Assembly (NCBI RefSeq): GCF_014698475.1
Contig: NZ_JACJTB010000007.1
Span: forward strand, 102,933 to 166,932
Reading direction: 5' to 3'
Origin: Nostoc spongiaeforme FACHB-130
GTDB taxonomy: Bacteria; Cyanobacteriota; Cyanobacteriia; Cyanobacteriales; Nostocaceae
Length of the DNA stretch: 64,000 nt
A program made the translations under genes and the position numbers. Below, in pieces: positions 35,556-47,603 of this stretch (positions are counted from its first letter, which is position 1; each line of letters begins with the position of its first letter). The notes under the pieces were generated by a model. The model did no database searches. It was not told where the DNA came from and saw nothing but the letters and a program-made list of their open reading frames with translations.

Positions 35556-35632
35556 GTGGTGAGTTGGGAATGGGGAATAGTAATTCCTTGTTTCCTCTCC
35601 CTACTCCCTACTCCCTACTCCCTACTCCCCAG
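35556..35632 (+). repeat. STRR block directly upstream of panB
   Basis: GGGAGTGGTGAGTTGGGAA-type heptamers, then four tandem CCCTACT heptamers (about 35600-35629) ending 9 bp before the panB ATG. The two halves are roughly complementary and could pair, placing the panB ribosome-binding region next to a hairpin. Confidence 0.8.
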
Positions 35633-35638
35633 TCAAAA

Positions 35639-36409
35639 ATGCCAGTTACTACCCAGCAATTAATTCAATGGAAACAACAGGGACGTATTATCGCAGCTTT
35701 AACTGCTTGGGATTATGCGATCGCCCAACTGATCGACGCGGCTGGTGTAGACTTAATTTTGGTCGGAGACTCGATGGCGGTGGTGTTAGGTTATGAAACT
35801 ACACTCCCCATTACCCTAGAGGAAATGCTATTTCATGCTAAAGCAGTGCGTCGGGGTGTCAAACGCGCTTTAGTGGTGGTTGATTTGCCATTCTTGACTT
35901 ATCAAGAAAGTATTGCTCAAGCTATGCACTCAGCCGGCAGAGTTTTAAAAGAAACTGGGGCGCAAGCAGTCAAGCTAGAAGGTGGCTATCCCGCGATGGT
36001 AGAAACAATTGGGCGTTTAGTCCAAGCGGGAATCCCGGTGATGGGTCATGTGGGGTTGACACCGCAATCAGTTCATCAACTGGGTTTGCGCCAACAGGGA
36101 AAAACGGAAGAACAAGCAGAGAGAATTTTAAATGAAGCGATCGCCTTAGAACAAGCGGGTGTCTTCTCCATCGTGTTAGAGCATATTCCCGCAGATTTGG
36201 CAAGGCAAATCACAGAAAAACTCAGCATTCCCACAATTGGGATTGGTGCTGGTTCCTATTGCGATGGTCAAGTGTTAGTTACTTCAGATGTTCTTGGTCT
36301 TTCCGCCAAGCAACCACCATTTGCCAAAACCTACACCAACCTGCGGGAAACGATTACTCAAGCTGTACAGAATTACGCTGTCGAGGTGCGGGAGAGAAAG
36401 TTTCCGTAA
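35639..36409 (+). CDS. panB: 3-methyl-2-oxobutanoate hydroxymethyltransferase
   Basis: A 256-residue PanB, the first step of pantothenate/CoA synthesis: a hydroxymethyl group is transferred from 5,10-methylene-tetrahydrofolate to 2-oxoisovalerate to make ketopantoate. Signatures: [23 protein letters not shown] (Mg/substrate binding), [22 protein letters not shown] and PTIGIGAG. The start is at ATG 35639 because the upstream in-frame extension (to 35564) translates STRR DNA. No classical Shine-Dalgarno sequence; the STRR occupies its place. No panC or panD is adjacent. Confidence 0.95.
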   Translation: MPVTTQQLIQWKQQGRIIAALTAWDYAIAQLIDAAGVDLILVGDSMAVVLGYETTLPITLEEMLFHAKAVRRGVKRALVVVDLPFLTYQESIAQAMHSAGRVLKETGAQAVKLEGGYPAMVETIGRLVQAGIPVMGHVGLTPQSVHQLGLRQQGKTEEQAERILNEAIALEQAGVFSIVLEHIPADLARQITEKLSIPTIGIGAGSYCDGQVLVTSDVLGLSAKQPPFAKTYTNLRETITQAVQNYAVEVRERKFP

Positions 36410-36415
36410 TTAAAC

Positions 36416-36441
36416 CAGTGAACAGTGAACAGTGAACAGAA
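36416..36441 (+). repeat. STRR, CAGTGAA heptamers
   Basis: Three tandem CAGTGAA heptamers just after panB. Confidence 0.8.
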
Positions 36442-36491
36442 ATCATGAGTGTATGGTGAAGGACTCATACCCAAAATTTAACTGATAACTG

Positions 36492-37064
36492 TTAAATAAA
36501 ACCAATGCGGTGTAAAGGCCAAAAGCGAAATACAGCGCGACCGATGATATTTTGTCTGGGGAGAAAGCCCCAATAACGGGAGTCATTACTGTCGTTGCGG
36601 TTGTCGCCCATGACAAACAACTCATCTGGTGGAACTTGCACTGGCGGGAATGGCTGATTTGCTGGTTCAGCGATGTAATCTTCTGGCAAAGCTTGACCGT
36701 TGAGATAAACTTTACCACCAGCGACTTTAATAATTTCTCCAGGTGTGCCAATTACCCGTTTAATAAAAGCTTGGTCTTTGGGATAGCCGCGTTTTTGTAA
36801 TTCTTCGGGGGCTTGAAAAACTACGATATCCCCAGTGGCGGGCGGTTGAAAATGGTATGAAATTTTTTCTACCACCAAGCGATCGCCTTCATGTAAAGTT
36901 GGCACCATAGAATCAGAAGGGATGTAGCGAGGTTCCGCCACAAAAGTTCTGATTAATACTGCCAATAATAAAGCGATCGCGACTAAAGTTAAATTTTCTC
37001 GCCAACCACGCCATGTTTTTGATGAGGTATTAGCTGCTTTTGTATCAGTTTCCTGGGGAATCAT
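36492..37064 (-). CDS. lepB: Type I signal peptidase
   Basis: 190 residues from ATG 37064 (an ATG at 37085 is also possible). One N-terminal membrane anchor (about 25-41, LTLVAIALLLAVLIRTF), then the catalytic serine in PSDSMVPTL (Ser52) and the general-base lysine in FIKRVIGTPGE (Lys102). Box E, GDNRNDSNDSRYWGFLP, is intact. It cleaves signal peptides of Sec- and Tat-exported proteins at the plasma or thylakoid membrane. Cyanobacteria typically have two LepB proteins. Convergent with panB. Confidence 0.94.
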   Translation of the reverse strand: MIPQETDTKAANTSSKTWRGWRENLTLVAIALLLAVLIRTFVAEPRYIPSDSMVPTLHEGDRLVVEKISYHFQPPATGDIVVFQAPEELQKRGYPKDQAFIKRVIGTPGEIIKVAGGKVYLNGQALPEDYIAEPANQPFPPVQVPPDELFVMGDNRNDSNDSRYWGFLPRQNIIGRAVFRFWPLHRIGFI

Positions 37065-37198
37065 AGAATTTTTTAGCCAGTGCAAACAGTGGAATAAATG
37101 CCTTCTGCTATATTATTTACCAAATAAACAAGAATACCCATCACAACTACCTCATCTCCTCAAACAAATTCAATGATGGCTAATGATGGGTAGAAAAA

Positions 37199-37636
<438 letters not shown>

Positions 37637-37910
37637 TTACAGAGCATTCAATTGAATTTTGAGGTACTGTTAGTGCAGCATTAACATTTAAGAGACACTG
37701 CTGTGACTTCCGATTCAGAATGCAACTAAACACTTTTAGCACGCCATATTAAATACTACAACCCCAGATTCTACTCATCCGCAGAATACAGATGTAAGAG
37801 AAAAAAGGTTATGACTGGTGCAAAATTATGGAAAAACGAACCGCAAAGGACGCAAAGGACACAAAGTTATAAGACAATAAAGTTCAGTTAAGGCAACAAC
37901 TTAGACTGGT

Positions 37911-37986
37911 GTAGGTTGGGTGGAGGAACGGAACCCAACATTCACGCATACTTTGTTGGGTTACGCTATCGCTACACCCAACCTAC
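37911..37986. repeat. Palindromic TTGGGT/ACCCAA repeat
   Basis: Starts GTAGGTTGGGTG and ends CACCCAACCTAC, with internal AACCCAAC and GTTGGGTT segments that also pair, so the whole element can form a long hairpin. Family members are at 11875-11907 and 63856-63893. Confidence 0.75.
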
Positions 37987-38054
37987 TATTCTCTTAACTG
38001 AACCGTATTGAGTTATAAGAGTTTAAGAGAGTTCTTGCGTCAGTACTCAAGGTT

Positions 38055-38112
38055 TAAGGGTGAAGGGTTATAAGAGTTTTGAATACCTACACCTTCACAC
38101 CCTTACACCCTT
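38055..38112. terminator. GGGTGAAGGGTT hairpin after metH
   Basis: AAGGGTGAAGGGTTATAAGA ... CTTCACACCCTTACACCCTT form an imperfect stem 7 bp past the metH stop. It belongs to the same repeat type as 1238-1291 and may terminate metH transcripts. Confidence 0.5.
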
Positions 38113-38118
38113 AATTAC

Positions 38119-41100
38119 CTATGCACTAAAATATTTCGCTACTGGGTGGTAGGTAATAATTGCCGTTGTAGACTGTTCAGGATAAAGTTGTTCACTTTCA
38201 TCCATATACAGATTAATTCTGCCAGTGTCTAACAACTCTAACTGCTTGTACTGGTCTTGCATATTGGGACAAGCTGGATAGCCAAAACTATAGCGCGAAC
38301 CGCGATAGCGTTGGGCTAAAATATCCCGAATGTTATCAGGTTCCTCAGCAGTAAAACCTAACTCCTGACGAATTCTGGCGTGTGTCCACTCCGCTAAAGC
38401 CTCCGCCATCTGCACTGCTAAACCGTGGAAGTAGAGATAATCGGTGTATTGATTATCTGCAAACAGCTTTTGGGCGTATTCTGTCGCAACTTCACCCACA
38501 GTCACCGCCTGCATCGGGAAGACATCAATTATCCCCGACTCCTTGGGCGCAAAGAAATCTGCAATGCACAACCGTCTTAAAGACTTTTGTCTCGGAAACT
38601 CAAAGCTGGCTTTGACTTGTGCATCCGGGTTGTTCGTTTCATAGACATACAGCGTATTCCCCTCAGCCTGACAAGGAAAATAACCGTAAATGACTTGAGG
38701 ATGCAATAAATTCTCCTCAATAATGCGCTGCTTCCAACTTTCTAAAATTGGGTAAACTTTTGCATCTAAGAAAGCCTGATATTCTTCCTTTGATTGTTCC
38801 TTCGGCTTACGGAATTGCCATTGTCCCGCAATTAAAGCTTGCAAATCCAAATGCCAGAATAATTCCTCTAAAGGAATATCCGCAGGTTGTAATAACTTGC
38901 TTCCCCAGAATGGCGGTGTGGGACGTTCTATGTCTACTGCGACGGCTTCGGAACGGCTTGTATCAATAGGGAGTGGGGAGTGGGGAGTGGGGAGTGGGGA
39001 GTGCTGAGTGTTGAGTGTTGAGTGCTGAGTAGTTTCTGGTTCATTACTGACTTCATCCAAAAATCCTTGCAAGTCATCCCAGTTACCAGCAGCTTTGGCT
39101 GGCATTAATTTATCCATAAAATGCAAGTCAGAGAAGGCATCTTTGCCATAAACCACTTTACCTTTATAAGCGTTTTGGCAATCATTATGCACAAATTTGG
39201 GAGTTAACGCCGCGCCGCCTAAAATTACTGGGACAGTAATTCCTTTTTCGTTGAATACTTCCAAGTTTTCTTTCATGAAGGCGGTGGATTTCACCAGCAA
39301 GCCACTCATGGCAATACAATCAGCTTTGTGTTGATTGTAAGCCTCGATAATGTTTTCGACTGGCTGCTTAATTCCCAGGTTAATTACTTTGTAGCCGTTG
39401 TTAGAAAGAATGATATCTACTAAGTTTTTACCAATGTCGTGGACATCACCTTTAACTGTGGCAATAATTACCTTACCTTTGGCATTATTCCCCGCCTCGG
39501 ATTTTTCCATGAACGGTTCTAGGTAAGCTACCGCCGCTTTCATGGTTTCGGCTGACTGTAAGACGAAGGGTAACTGCATTTGTCCTGAACCGAACAACTC
39601 ACCGACTACTTTCATCCCATCTAGCAAGAAAGTATTGATAATCTCCAGTGGTTTGTAGGTTTCTAAGGCTTTGCTTAGGTGCTTTTCTAACCCAATGCGT
39701 TCGCCGTCGATAATGTGGCGTTTGAGAATTTCTTCAATGGGGAGAGTTTCATCAACGCCTTTTTCCCGTTTCGCACTGACTCCAGCAAATAAGGTGGTAA
39801 GCTCTCCTAGAGGATCGTAAATGCAGACATCGCCCTCAAATTTCCGTTCGTCGTAAATCAACTGGCGACAAACTTCTTGATGACGGGCTTCAATCTTCGC
39901 CAATGGTAAGATTTTGCTGGCGCTGACAATTGCTGCATCCATTCCCGCCGCCATTGCTTCGTGCAGAAACATGGAGTTGAGGACGATACGCGCGGCGGCG
40001 GAAAGTCCAAAGGAAATATTAGATACACCCAAGATGACATGACATCCGGGTAATTCTTGGCGAATGCGGCGAATAGATTCAATGGTAGCTTTGCCGTTTT
40101 CTCGGTCTTCTTCAATCCCAGTAGAAATTGGTAGGGCTAAGGTATCAAAGAAGATTTCTGTAGCAGGTATACCGTATTCTACAGCTTGGCGGTAGGCACG
40201 TTGAGCAATTTGGAATTTTTTCTCCGCAGTCCGCGCCATCCCATCTTCATCAATCGTACCGATGACTACACCCGCGCCGTACTTTTTCGCCAATTCCAGC
40301 ACCTTCAAAAAGCGCGGTTCGCCGTCTTCGTAGTTGGTGGAGTTTAGCAAACATTTACCACCAGCAACTTTTAACCCCGCCTCCATTTTTTCCCATTCGG
40401 TGGAGTCGAGCATTAAGGGTAAGGTAACATTATTCACGATGCGCGAAACGAGTTCGTGCATATCTCGCACGCCGTCACGCCCCACATAATCGACGTTGAC
40501 ATCTAGGATGTGTGCGCCTTCTTTGACTTGCGACCGCGCCATTGACACCAGTCCGTCCCAGTCTTCGGCGTTGAGTAAGTCGCGGCACTTTTTAGAACCA
40601 CTGGCGTTAAGACGTTCACCGACAATTAAGAAAGAATTGTCTTGGGTATAAGGTTGAGTTGTATATATTGATGCCGCCGCAGGTTCGAGGCTGGGCTGTC
40701 TGACTTTTGGCTTTAATTCTTTGGCGATTTCTGCTAGTTGTTGAATGTGTTCTGGACGTGTCCCACAGCAACCCCCAATCACTTGGACACCCAAATCTTC
40801 AACAAAGTGCATTAAAGCCATCCGTAATTCTAGCGGTGTCAAGCGGTAGTGTGCTTGACCGCCAACGTTCTCCGGTAAACCCGCGTTAGGAATACAAGAA
40901 ACCACAAACGGCGAATGTTCTGCCAAATACTTGATGTGTGGTTTCATCAAGTCTGGCCCTGTGGCGCAGTTTAAACCGAGAATATCGATTTTATATGGTT
41001 CCAAAATGGTCAGGACAGCATTGATTTCTGTACCTACCAACATTGTTCCCATGCTTTCCATTGTCACCGATACCATCAACGGGATGCGATCGCCTCTCTT

Positions 41101-41649
41101 CACAAAGGTTTCTTCTATCCCGTTCAGCGCAGCTTTGATTTGCAGCACATCTTGGCAAGTCTCAACCAATAATAAATCTACTCCACCATCCATTAGGGCT
41201 TCTGCTTGTTCCGCAAAAGCAGCCTTCATGGTGTCAAAGTCAATATGTCCCAAGGTAGGGAGTTTGGTTGTCGGGCCGATGGAACCTGCAACGAAGCGGG
41301 GTTTTTCAGGTGTGGAAAATTCCGCCGCCACACCCTTGGCGAGTTCGGCTGCGGTTTTGCTGAGGTAGTAAGCTTGGTCTGCTAAGTCATACTCTGCCAG
41401 TACAATCGAGGTACTGCCAAAACTATCGGTTTCAATGACATCCGCACCCGCAGCGAGAAAGTCACGGTGAACTTTGGCGACAGCTTCGGGTTTTGAATGA
41501 ACTAAATATTCGTTACAACCTTCATATTGTGCGCCACCGAAATCTTCAGCAGTCAGGTTTTGGGTTTGCAAGTTAGTCCCCATCGCCCCGTCAAAAACAA
41601 TCACCGGGCTATCAGGACTACGCAGGCGTTCAAGGAAAGGATGAGTCAT
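38119..41649 (-). CDS. metH: Cobalamin-dependent methionine synthase
   Basis: A 1176-residue MetH in the full four-module order. The homocysteine-binding domain (about 1-330) has the zinc cysteines in [10 protein letters not shown] and [10 protein letters not shown]. The pterin domain (about 345-610) has [10 protein letters not shown] and NVDVDYVG-like sequence. The B12 cap and Rossmann modules (about 630-870) carry GDVHDIGKN, whose histidine (about 735) binds cobalt. The AdoMet activation domain (about 925-1176) has [15 protein letters not shown]. It methylates homocysteine using methyl-tetrahydrofolate. The start is ATG 41649; the longer frame would use TTG. Between the B12 and AdoMet domains (about 873-894) the linker [20 protein letters not shown] is encoded by STRR DNA. 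It depends on the cobalamin pathway that includes cobO. Confidence 0.97.
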   Translation of the reverse strand: MTHPFLERLRSPDSPVIVFDGAMGTNLQTQNLTAEDFGGAQYEGCNEYLVHSKPEAVAKVHRDFLAAGADVIETDSFGSTSIVLAEYDLADQAYYLSKTAAELAKGVAAEFSTPEKPRFVAGSIGPTTKLPTLGHIDFDTMKAAFAEQAEALMDGGVDLLLVETCQDVLQIKAALNGIEETFVKRGDRIPLMVSVTMESMGTMLVGTEINAVLTILEPYKIDILGLNCATGPDLMKPHIKYLAEHSPFVVSCIPNAGLPENVGGQAHYRLTPLELRMALMHFVEDLGVQVIGGCCGTRPEHIQQLAEIAKELKPKVRQPSLEPAAASIYTTQPYTQDNSFLIVGERLNASGSKKCRDLLNAEDWDGLVSMARSQVKEGAHILDVNVDYVGRDGVRDMHELVSRIVNNVTLPLMLDSTEWEKMEAGLKVAGGKCLLNSTNYEDGEPRFLKVLELAKKYGAGVVIGTIDEDGMARTAEKKFQIAQRAYRQAVEYGIPATEIFFDTLALPISTGIEEDRENGKATIESIRRIRQELPGCHVILGVSNISFGLSAAARIVLNSMFLHEAMAAGMDAAIVSASKILPLAKIEARHQEVCRQLIYDERKFEGDVCIYDPLGELTTLFAGVSAKREKGVDETLPIEEILKRHIIDGERIGLEKHLSKALETYKPLEIINTFLLDGMKVVGELFGSGQMQLPFVLQSAETMKAAVAYLEPFMEKSEAGNNAKGKVIIATVKGDVHDIGKNLVDIILSNNGYKVINLGIKQPVENIIEAYNQHKADCIAMSGLLVKSTAFMKENLEVFNEKGITVPVILGGAALTPKFVHNDCQNAYKGKVVYGKDAFSDLHFMDKLMPAKAAGNWDDLQGFLDEVSNEPETTQHSTLNTQHSPLPTPHSPLPIDTSRSEAVAVDIERPTPPFWGSKLLQPADIPLEELFWHLDLQALIAGQWQFRKPKEQSKEEYQAFLDAKVYPILESWKQRIIEENLLHPQVIYGYFPCQAEGNTLYVYETNNPDAQVKASFEFPRQKSLRRLCIADFFAPKESGIIDVFPMQAVTVGEVATEYAQKLFADNQYTDYLYFHGLAVQMAEALAEWTHARIRQELGFTAEEPDNIRDILAQRYRGSRYSFGYPACPNMQDQYKQLELLDTGRINLYMDESEQLYPEQSTTAIITYHPVAKYFSA
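38969..39032 (-). repeat. STRR inside metH reading frame
   Basis: GGGAGTG heptamers followed by CTGAGTG/TTGAGTG heptamers on the plus strand. The reading frame stays open across them and they fall in the flexible linker between two MetH modules. Confidence 0.9.
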
Positions 41650-41682
41650 ATTTTCCCAGAAGAAATGATTTTTCAGTTGAGG

Positions 41683-41796
41683 AGATCCCCCCAACCCTTA
41701 AAAAGGGGGGGCTATTGTTCTATTTATCCTCTTTAAAAGCAGAGGATTATTTTTTTAACCCCCTTTTGAAGGGGGTCGCCGTAGGCGGGGGGATCT
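41683..41796. repeat. MITE-like element with AGATCCCCCC terminal inverted repeats
   Basis: AGATCCCCCC (41683-41692) and GGGGGGATCT (41787-41796) are perfect terminal inverted repeats. Inside are two CCCTTTT/AAAAGGGG hairpins. No target-site duplication was evident. GATCCCCCC...GGGGGG elements are widespread in cyanobacterial intergenic regions. Confidence 0.75.
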
Positions 41797-41934
41797 TATT
41801 TTAGGACGCTCGAAGTTTGATCCGAGAATATTGGAATGAAGTGAGTATTGTAATACTCGACTTAATTTATTATTTTCCCTAATTGTGGGATAGAATGGGC
41901 GATCGCTCATAATCTCAACTTACATACCAATGCT

Positions 41935-41962
41935 GAGATCCCATGTTAGAAGTCGGGGATCT
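41935..41962. repeat. AGATCCCATG/AGTCGGGGATCT hairpin repeat, decayed copy
   Basis: AGATCCCATGTTAGAAGTCG followed by GGGATCTGATGAATCATGAA, the same family as the element at 14536-14614, with a degraded left arm. Confidence 0.6.
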
Positions 41963-42118
41963 GATGAATCATGAAGGATATATGACAAGACTTTATTCCC
42001 AGTTGTTAGGAAAATCCAATAAACGTTATGTTGGTGAGGTTGCGAGATTAAAATAGCTGTAGCAAGCAATCAACAACACTTGTATGATTTTTCACGCCTT
42101 GTTTAAGGATTACAGATA

Positions 42119-42463
42119 ATGCGACCGATCAAAAGACCCATCAAACCAGCGACTTACATATCCTTTCTCTACATCTACCAAACTACTTGGGGAACTGCTG
42201 GTGATGTCTGTTTAATCCGGGAATCAGTAGCAAATGAAAGTACGACCAAGTTTATCGGTCATAAAGTCCGGCTGGTAGTACCGAAATGGTTAGAACGCGA
42301 TCGCGTGGCGCATTTTCCAGTAATTAAGGTTGCTGGTAATGTCGGTGAAGGACACCCCAAAGAACATCCCTATGAATGGGAGGTGTATGAAGGTGTAGAT
42401 CGAGAAATTGCGATCGCCGCTTTAAAACCTTGGGGCTTCAAGTTAATTGATCAACCAGAGTAA
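42119..42463 (+). CDS. Small conserved-looking cyanobacterial protein, unknown function
   Basis: 114 residues, basic N-terminus, one possible hydrophobic stretch ([12 protein letters not shown], about 14-25). The rest is soluble: [58 protein letters not shown], then [18 protein letters not shown]. The sequence looks like a real folded domain, but I do not recognise a named family. It is 104 bp upstream of moaA on the same strand and may share its transcript. Confidence 0.65.
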   Translation: MRPIKRPIKPATYISFLYIYQTTWGTAGDVCLIRESVANESTTKFIGHKVRLVVPKWLERDRVAHFPVIKVAGNVGEGHPKEHPYEWEVYEGVDREIAIAALKPWGFKLIDQPE

Positions 42464-42567
42464 CTCTCATTGCTTCAAGGGATGTCTTAAGAACTACTGC
42501 CTTTCATCCTCAAGTGCTACTGCGTTACACTTGGGGTCTTATCGGCAAAGTTGATAAATTTATTACA

Positions 42568-43554
42568 ATGAACCAGGTAGACTATCTCCGCATTAGTTTA
42601 ATCGATCGCTGTAATTTTCGCTGTCAATATTGTATGCCGGAGGGTGCAGAACTAGAATATGCCCTCAAGCAACAACTACTCTCTGACGCGGAACTACTGA
42701 CTTTGATTCAAGAGGTGTTTATCCCTGTTGGTTTTACGCGATTTCGTTTAACTGGGGGGGAACCTCTACTGCGTCCTGGTGTAGTAGATTTAGTCAAGGC
42801 GATCGCATCATTCAGAGAAACTCAAGATTTATCGATGACAACCAACGGGTTTTTACTCGCACCCATCGCCAAAAATCTTTATGAAGCTGGCTTACGCCGA
42901 ATAAATATTAGTTTAGATTCCCTTGATCCCGACATCTTTGATCAAATTATCGGCAATCATGGGCGTTCTCGCTGGGAACAGGTTTGGAACGGGATTCAAG
43001 CCGCCTACAAGGTGGGATTTAACCCTCTGAAGCTGAATGTAGTGGTGATCCCCGGTGTTAATGACCATGAGATTCTCGATTTAGCCGCCCTCACAATTGA
43101 AAAACAGTGGCACGTCCGATTTATTGAATTTATGCCGATTGGTAATTGGCAATTATTTGGCGATCGCGGTTGGATCTCTTCTGCTGATTTACGCCAACGC
43201 ATTCGCAAACAATGGGGTTTGACAGAATCGCAAGTTTGTGGTAGCGGGCCTGCGGATGTTTTTCAAATTCCGGGAGCAAAAGGCACGCTAGGATTTATTA
43301 GCCAGATGTCAGAATGTTTTTGCGATCGTTGTAACCGGATGCGATTCAGCGCCGATGGTTGGTTAAGACCCTGCTTATTAAATGAAACTGGTCAATTAGA
43401 CTTAAAAACTGCCCTGCGTTCTGGTGTCAGCATCCACCAGTTACGAGAACAGGTAAGACACTTATTAGCCATCAAGCCAGAAATTAACTTTAAAGGCCGC
43501 GACTCTGGCACTACAGGCACATACAGCCGTACTATGTCACAAATAGGCGGATAA
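42568..43554 (+). CDS. moaA: GTP 3',8-cyclase (molybdenum cofactor synthesis)
   Basis: A 328-residue radical SAM enzyme that starts molybdopterin synthesis from GTP. The N-terminal cluster cysteines are Cys15, Cys19 and Cys22 in [14 protein letters not shown]; the GTP-side C-terminal cluster is in [42 protein letters not shown] and SLDSLDP are conserved. The double-glycine tail (SQIGG) needed for activity is present. ATG 42568 gives the standard N-terminus. The molybdenum cofactor supports nitrate reductase in this organism type (nitrogenase uses FeMo-co instead). No other moa/moe gene is nearby. Confidence 0.96.
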   Translation: MNQVDYLRISLIDRCNFRCQYCMPEGAELEYALKQQLLSDAELLTLIQEVFIPVGFTRFRLTGGEPLLRPGVVDLVKAIASFRETQDLSMTTNGFLLAPIAKNLYEAGLRRINISLDSLDPDIFDQIIGNHGRSRWEQVWNGIQAAYKVGFNPLKLNVVVIPGVNDHEILDLAALTIEKQWHVRFIEFMPIGNWQLFGDRGWISSADLRQRIRKQWGLTESQVCGSGPADVFQIPGAKGTLGFISQMSECFCDRCNRMRFSADGWLRPCLLNETGQLDLKTALRSGVSIHQLREQVRHLLAIKPEINFKGRDSGTTGTYSRTMSQIGG

Positions 43555-43599
43555 AACTTTGTTGAGTAATGAGTTCTGAGATTTGAGGCTGTTTAATTA

Positions 43600-43629
43600 C
43601 TCAGCACTCAGCACTCAGCACTCAGCACT
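43600..43629 (+). repeat. STRR, CTCAGCA heptamers, next to rpsD stop
   Basis: Four tandem CTCAGCA copies between moaA and convergent rpsD, ending 3 bp before the rpsD stop codon. Confidence 0.85.
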
Positions 43630-43632
43630 TCC

Positions 43633-44241
43633 TTACGCTTGTCGTGAATAGTATTCCACAACCAGCAGTTCGTTAACTTGTAGAGCCACCCACTCGCGCT
43701 CAATGACACCGTTAACTTTACCAGTCAGCTTGTTTTTATCAAATTCCAAATGGCTGGGCAGGTTAGCCAAACCGGGATATTGCAAGTTGGTTTCTACCAA
43801 CTTCCGTGATTGTGCTTTATCCCGAACCGCAATTACCTCGCCAGGACGGCACTGATAGCTGGGAATATTAACTACACGACCATTGATTGTGACATGACCG
43901 TGATTTACCAGCTGACGCGCTGCTGGAATTGTGGGAGCCATACCCAAGCGGAAAACGGTATTATCTAAGCGCATTTCTAGCAATTGCAATAATACTTGTC
44001 CGGTAGAACCAGTAACACGTCTGGCTTTACGGACATAGCGTAGCAGTTGCTTTTCTGTCAGACCGTAGTTACAACGGAGTTTTTGCTTTTCTTCGAGACG
44101 GACAGCATATTCAGAACGCTTTTTGCGGTTCTGACCATGTTGACCGGGCGGATAGGCGCGTCTTGCGCTTTTACGAGTTAATCCTGGTAATTCGCCTAAG
44201 CGACGTACAATTCTGAGGCGTGGCCCTCTGTATCGGGACAT
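43633..44241 (-). CDS. rpsD: 30S ribosomal protein S4
   Basis: 202 residues, full length. N-terminus [20 protein letters not shown]; the S4 RNA-binding domain at about 92-155 ([34 protein letters not shown]). S4 nucleates 30S assembly by binding the 16S rRNA 5' domain. As in other cyanobacteria it is encoded apart from the alpha operon. Upstream of the start, 44242-44440, is the divergent promoter region with the cysteine-periodic protein gene. Confidence 0.97.
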   Translation of the reverse strand: MSRYRGPRLRIVRRLGELPGLTRKSARRAYPPGQHGQNRKKRSEYAVRLEEKQKLRCNYGLTEKQLLRYVRKARRVTGSTGQVLLQLLEMRLDNTVFRLGMAPTIPAARQLVNHGHVTINGRVVNIPSYQCRPGEVIAVRDKAQSRKLVETNLQYPGLANLPSHLEFDKNKLTGKVNGVIEREWVALQVNELLVVEYYSRQA

Positions 44242-44440
44242 GAGTTTCCTTAATTTAATCCTGTTTAAACTTTACCCAGACATACTATTATAAATATCTG
44301 TAAATGAAAAATGCTAAAAATCCGAAATTTAATCATCAAAAATTTATAAATATCAGAATTTAAGAGCCAAGCACCAGAATTGAGAATGTCAAGCAGAGTT
44401 GGCTTAAATTTGAGTTAGCATAACTGAGGGTTTTGGAACA

Positions 44441-45019
44441 ATGGCAATGGAAACACAAAAAGTGAGTAAAGCGAGAAAGCCTCAAAGTCAGTCTATTTCT
44501 GGGATACTCAACACCCAAAGCATTCGCTGGACTACACCTGTTTTGGCTATAGCAGGATTGTTGATATCTAGTCTTCCCAGCCCAGCACTGATATTATTTT
44601 CCGATGACCACGAGAGTTACCGTGCATGTGCAGCGCAACTTTTAAAAGCAGGTGTCACCCAAGCAGCCGCAGCCCAAGGTTGTGCGACAGCAATACGTCC
44701 CAGAGATTTATCTGCTTGTGTGGCGACTATTAAACAAAGAACAAAAATTAGCCCAACCGATGCGCTAGCTTACTGTTCCAGGGCGCGTCGTCCTAAAGAA
44801 TTAGCCAGTTGTGTTGTTGGTGTCAGTCTCAATACCAAAGAAGAAATTAACTCAGCCGTTTTAAATTATTGTGGTCGTAGTTTATTACCTATCACTTTTG
44901 CGGACTGTGTGGTTGGTTTGCGTAGGGAAATTCCTTTAACACCAATGCAGGCGTTAGATACTTGTATTGACGCTAGTGAAACTGCTAATGGGCTAACTCT
45001 TTCACCTACAACGCCCTAA
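44441..45019 (+). CDS. Exported cysteine-periodic protein, unknown function
   Basis: 192 residues. A hydrophobic segment at about 32-52 (TPVLAIAGLLISSLPSPALI) acts as a signal peptide or anchor after a basic N-terminus. The mature part contains eight cysteines spaced C-x17-C-x11-C-x18-C-x11-C-x19-C-x11-C-x18-C, so three and a half copies of a roughly 30-residue helical-hairpin repeat with C(V/A)xxI...A..YC and RPxELASC motifs. The pairing suggests four disulfides in the periplasm. The repeat is known to me only from cyanobacterial proteins without function. GAGG lies about 10 bp upstream of the start. Confidence 0.78.
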   Translation: MAMETQKVSKARKPQSQSISGILNTQSIRWTTPVLAIAGLLISSLPSPALILFSDDHESYRACAAQLLKAGVTQAAAAQGCATAIRPRDLSACVATIKQRTKISPTDALAYCSRARRPKELASCVVGVSLNTKEEINSAVLNYCGRSLLPITFADCVVGLRREIPLTPMQALDTCIDASETANGLTLSPTTP

Positions 45020-45317
45020 ACTTAATATTACTTACTTAATTATTTGGTCAACTGTCTCTAGTGACTCACCTTTTAACTTTAACTACAGACTGTTGACTAA
45101 AAAATAACCCTGTCTATTTATAGAAGCTAATAAAATACTGAATCATCCAATTTATAAGTGTGGATGGCAACGGAAGCATCCTGCCATTCGAGACAAAAAG
45201 CTAACAATGTCTCTAAATTTTGCAGCAGGAGCCTACCCGTCGTAACGATTGTACATATGATTTGGAATTTCCCGGTTGTTGAGTGTTAGGATGCTTACTT
45301 TTTATGAGCCGGAAGTG

Positions 45318-47603
<2,286 letters not shown>

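Larger units (their letters stand above)
41650..42118. other. Divergent region metH / small protein gene, with a MITE-like element
   Basis: No gene. Contains a 114-bp element with terminal inverted repeats (41683-41796) and a dispersed hairpin copy (41935-41962). No cobalamin or SAM riboswitch was recognised upstream of metH. Confidence 0.6.

Noticed and set aside
41650..42118. Cobalamin riboswitch upstream of metH
   Set aside because: No B12-box-like sequence was recognised; the hairpins belong to dispersed repeats.
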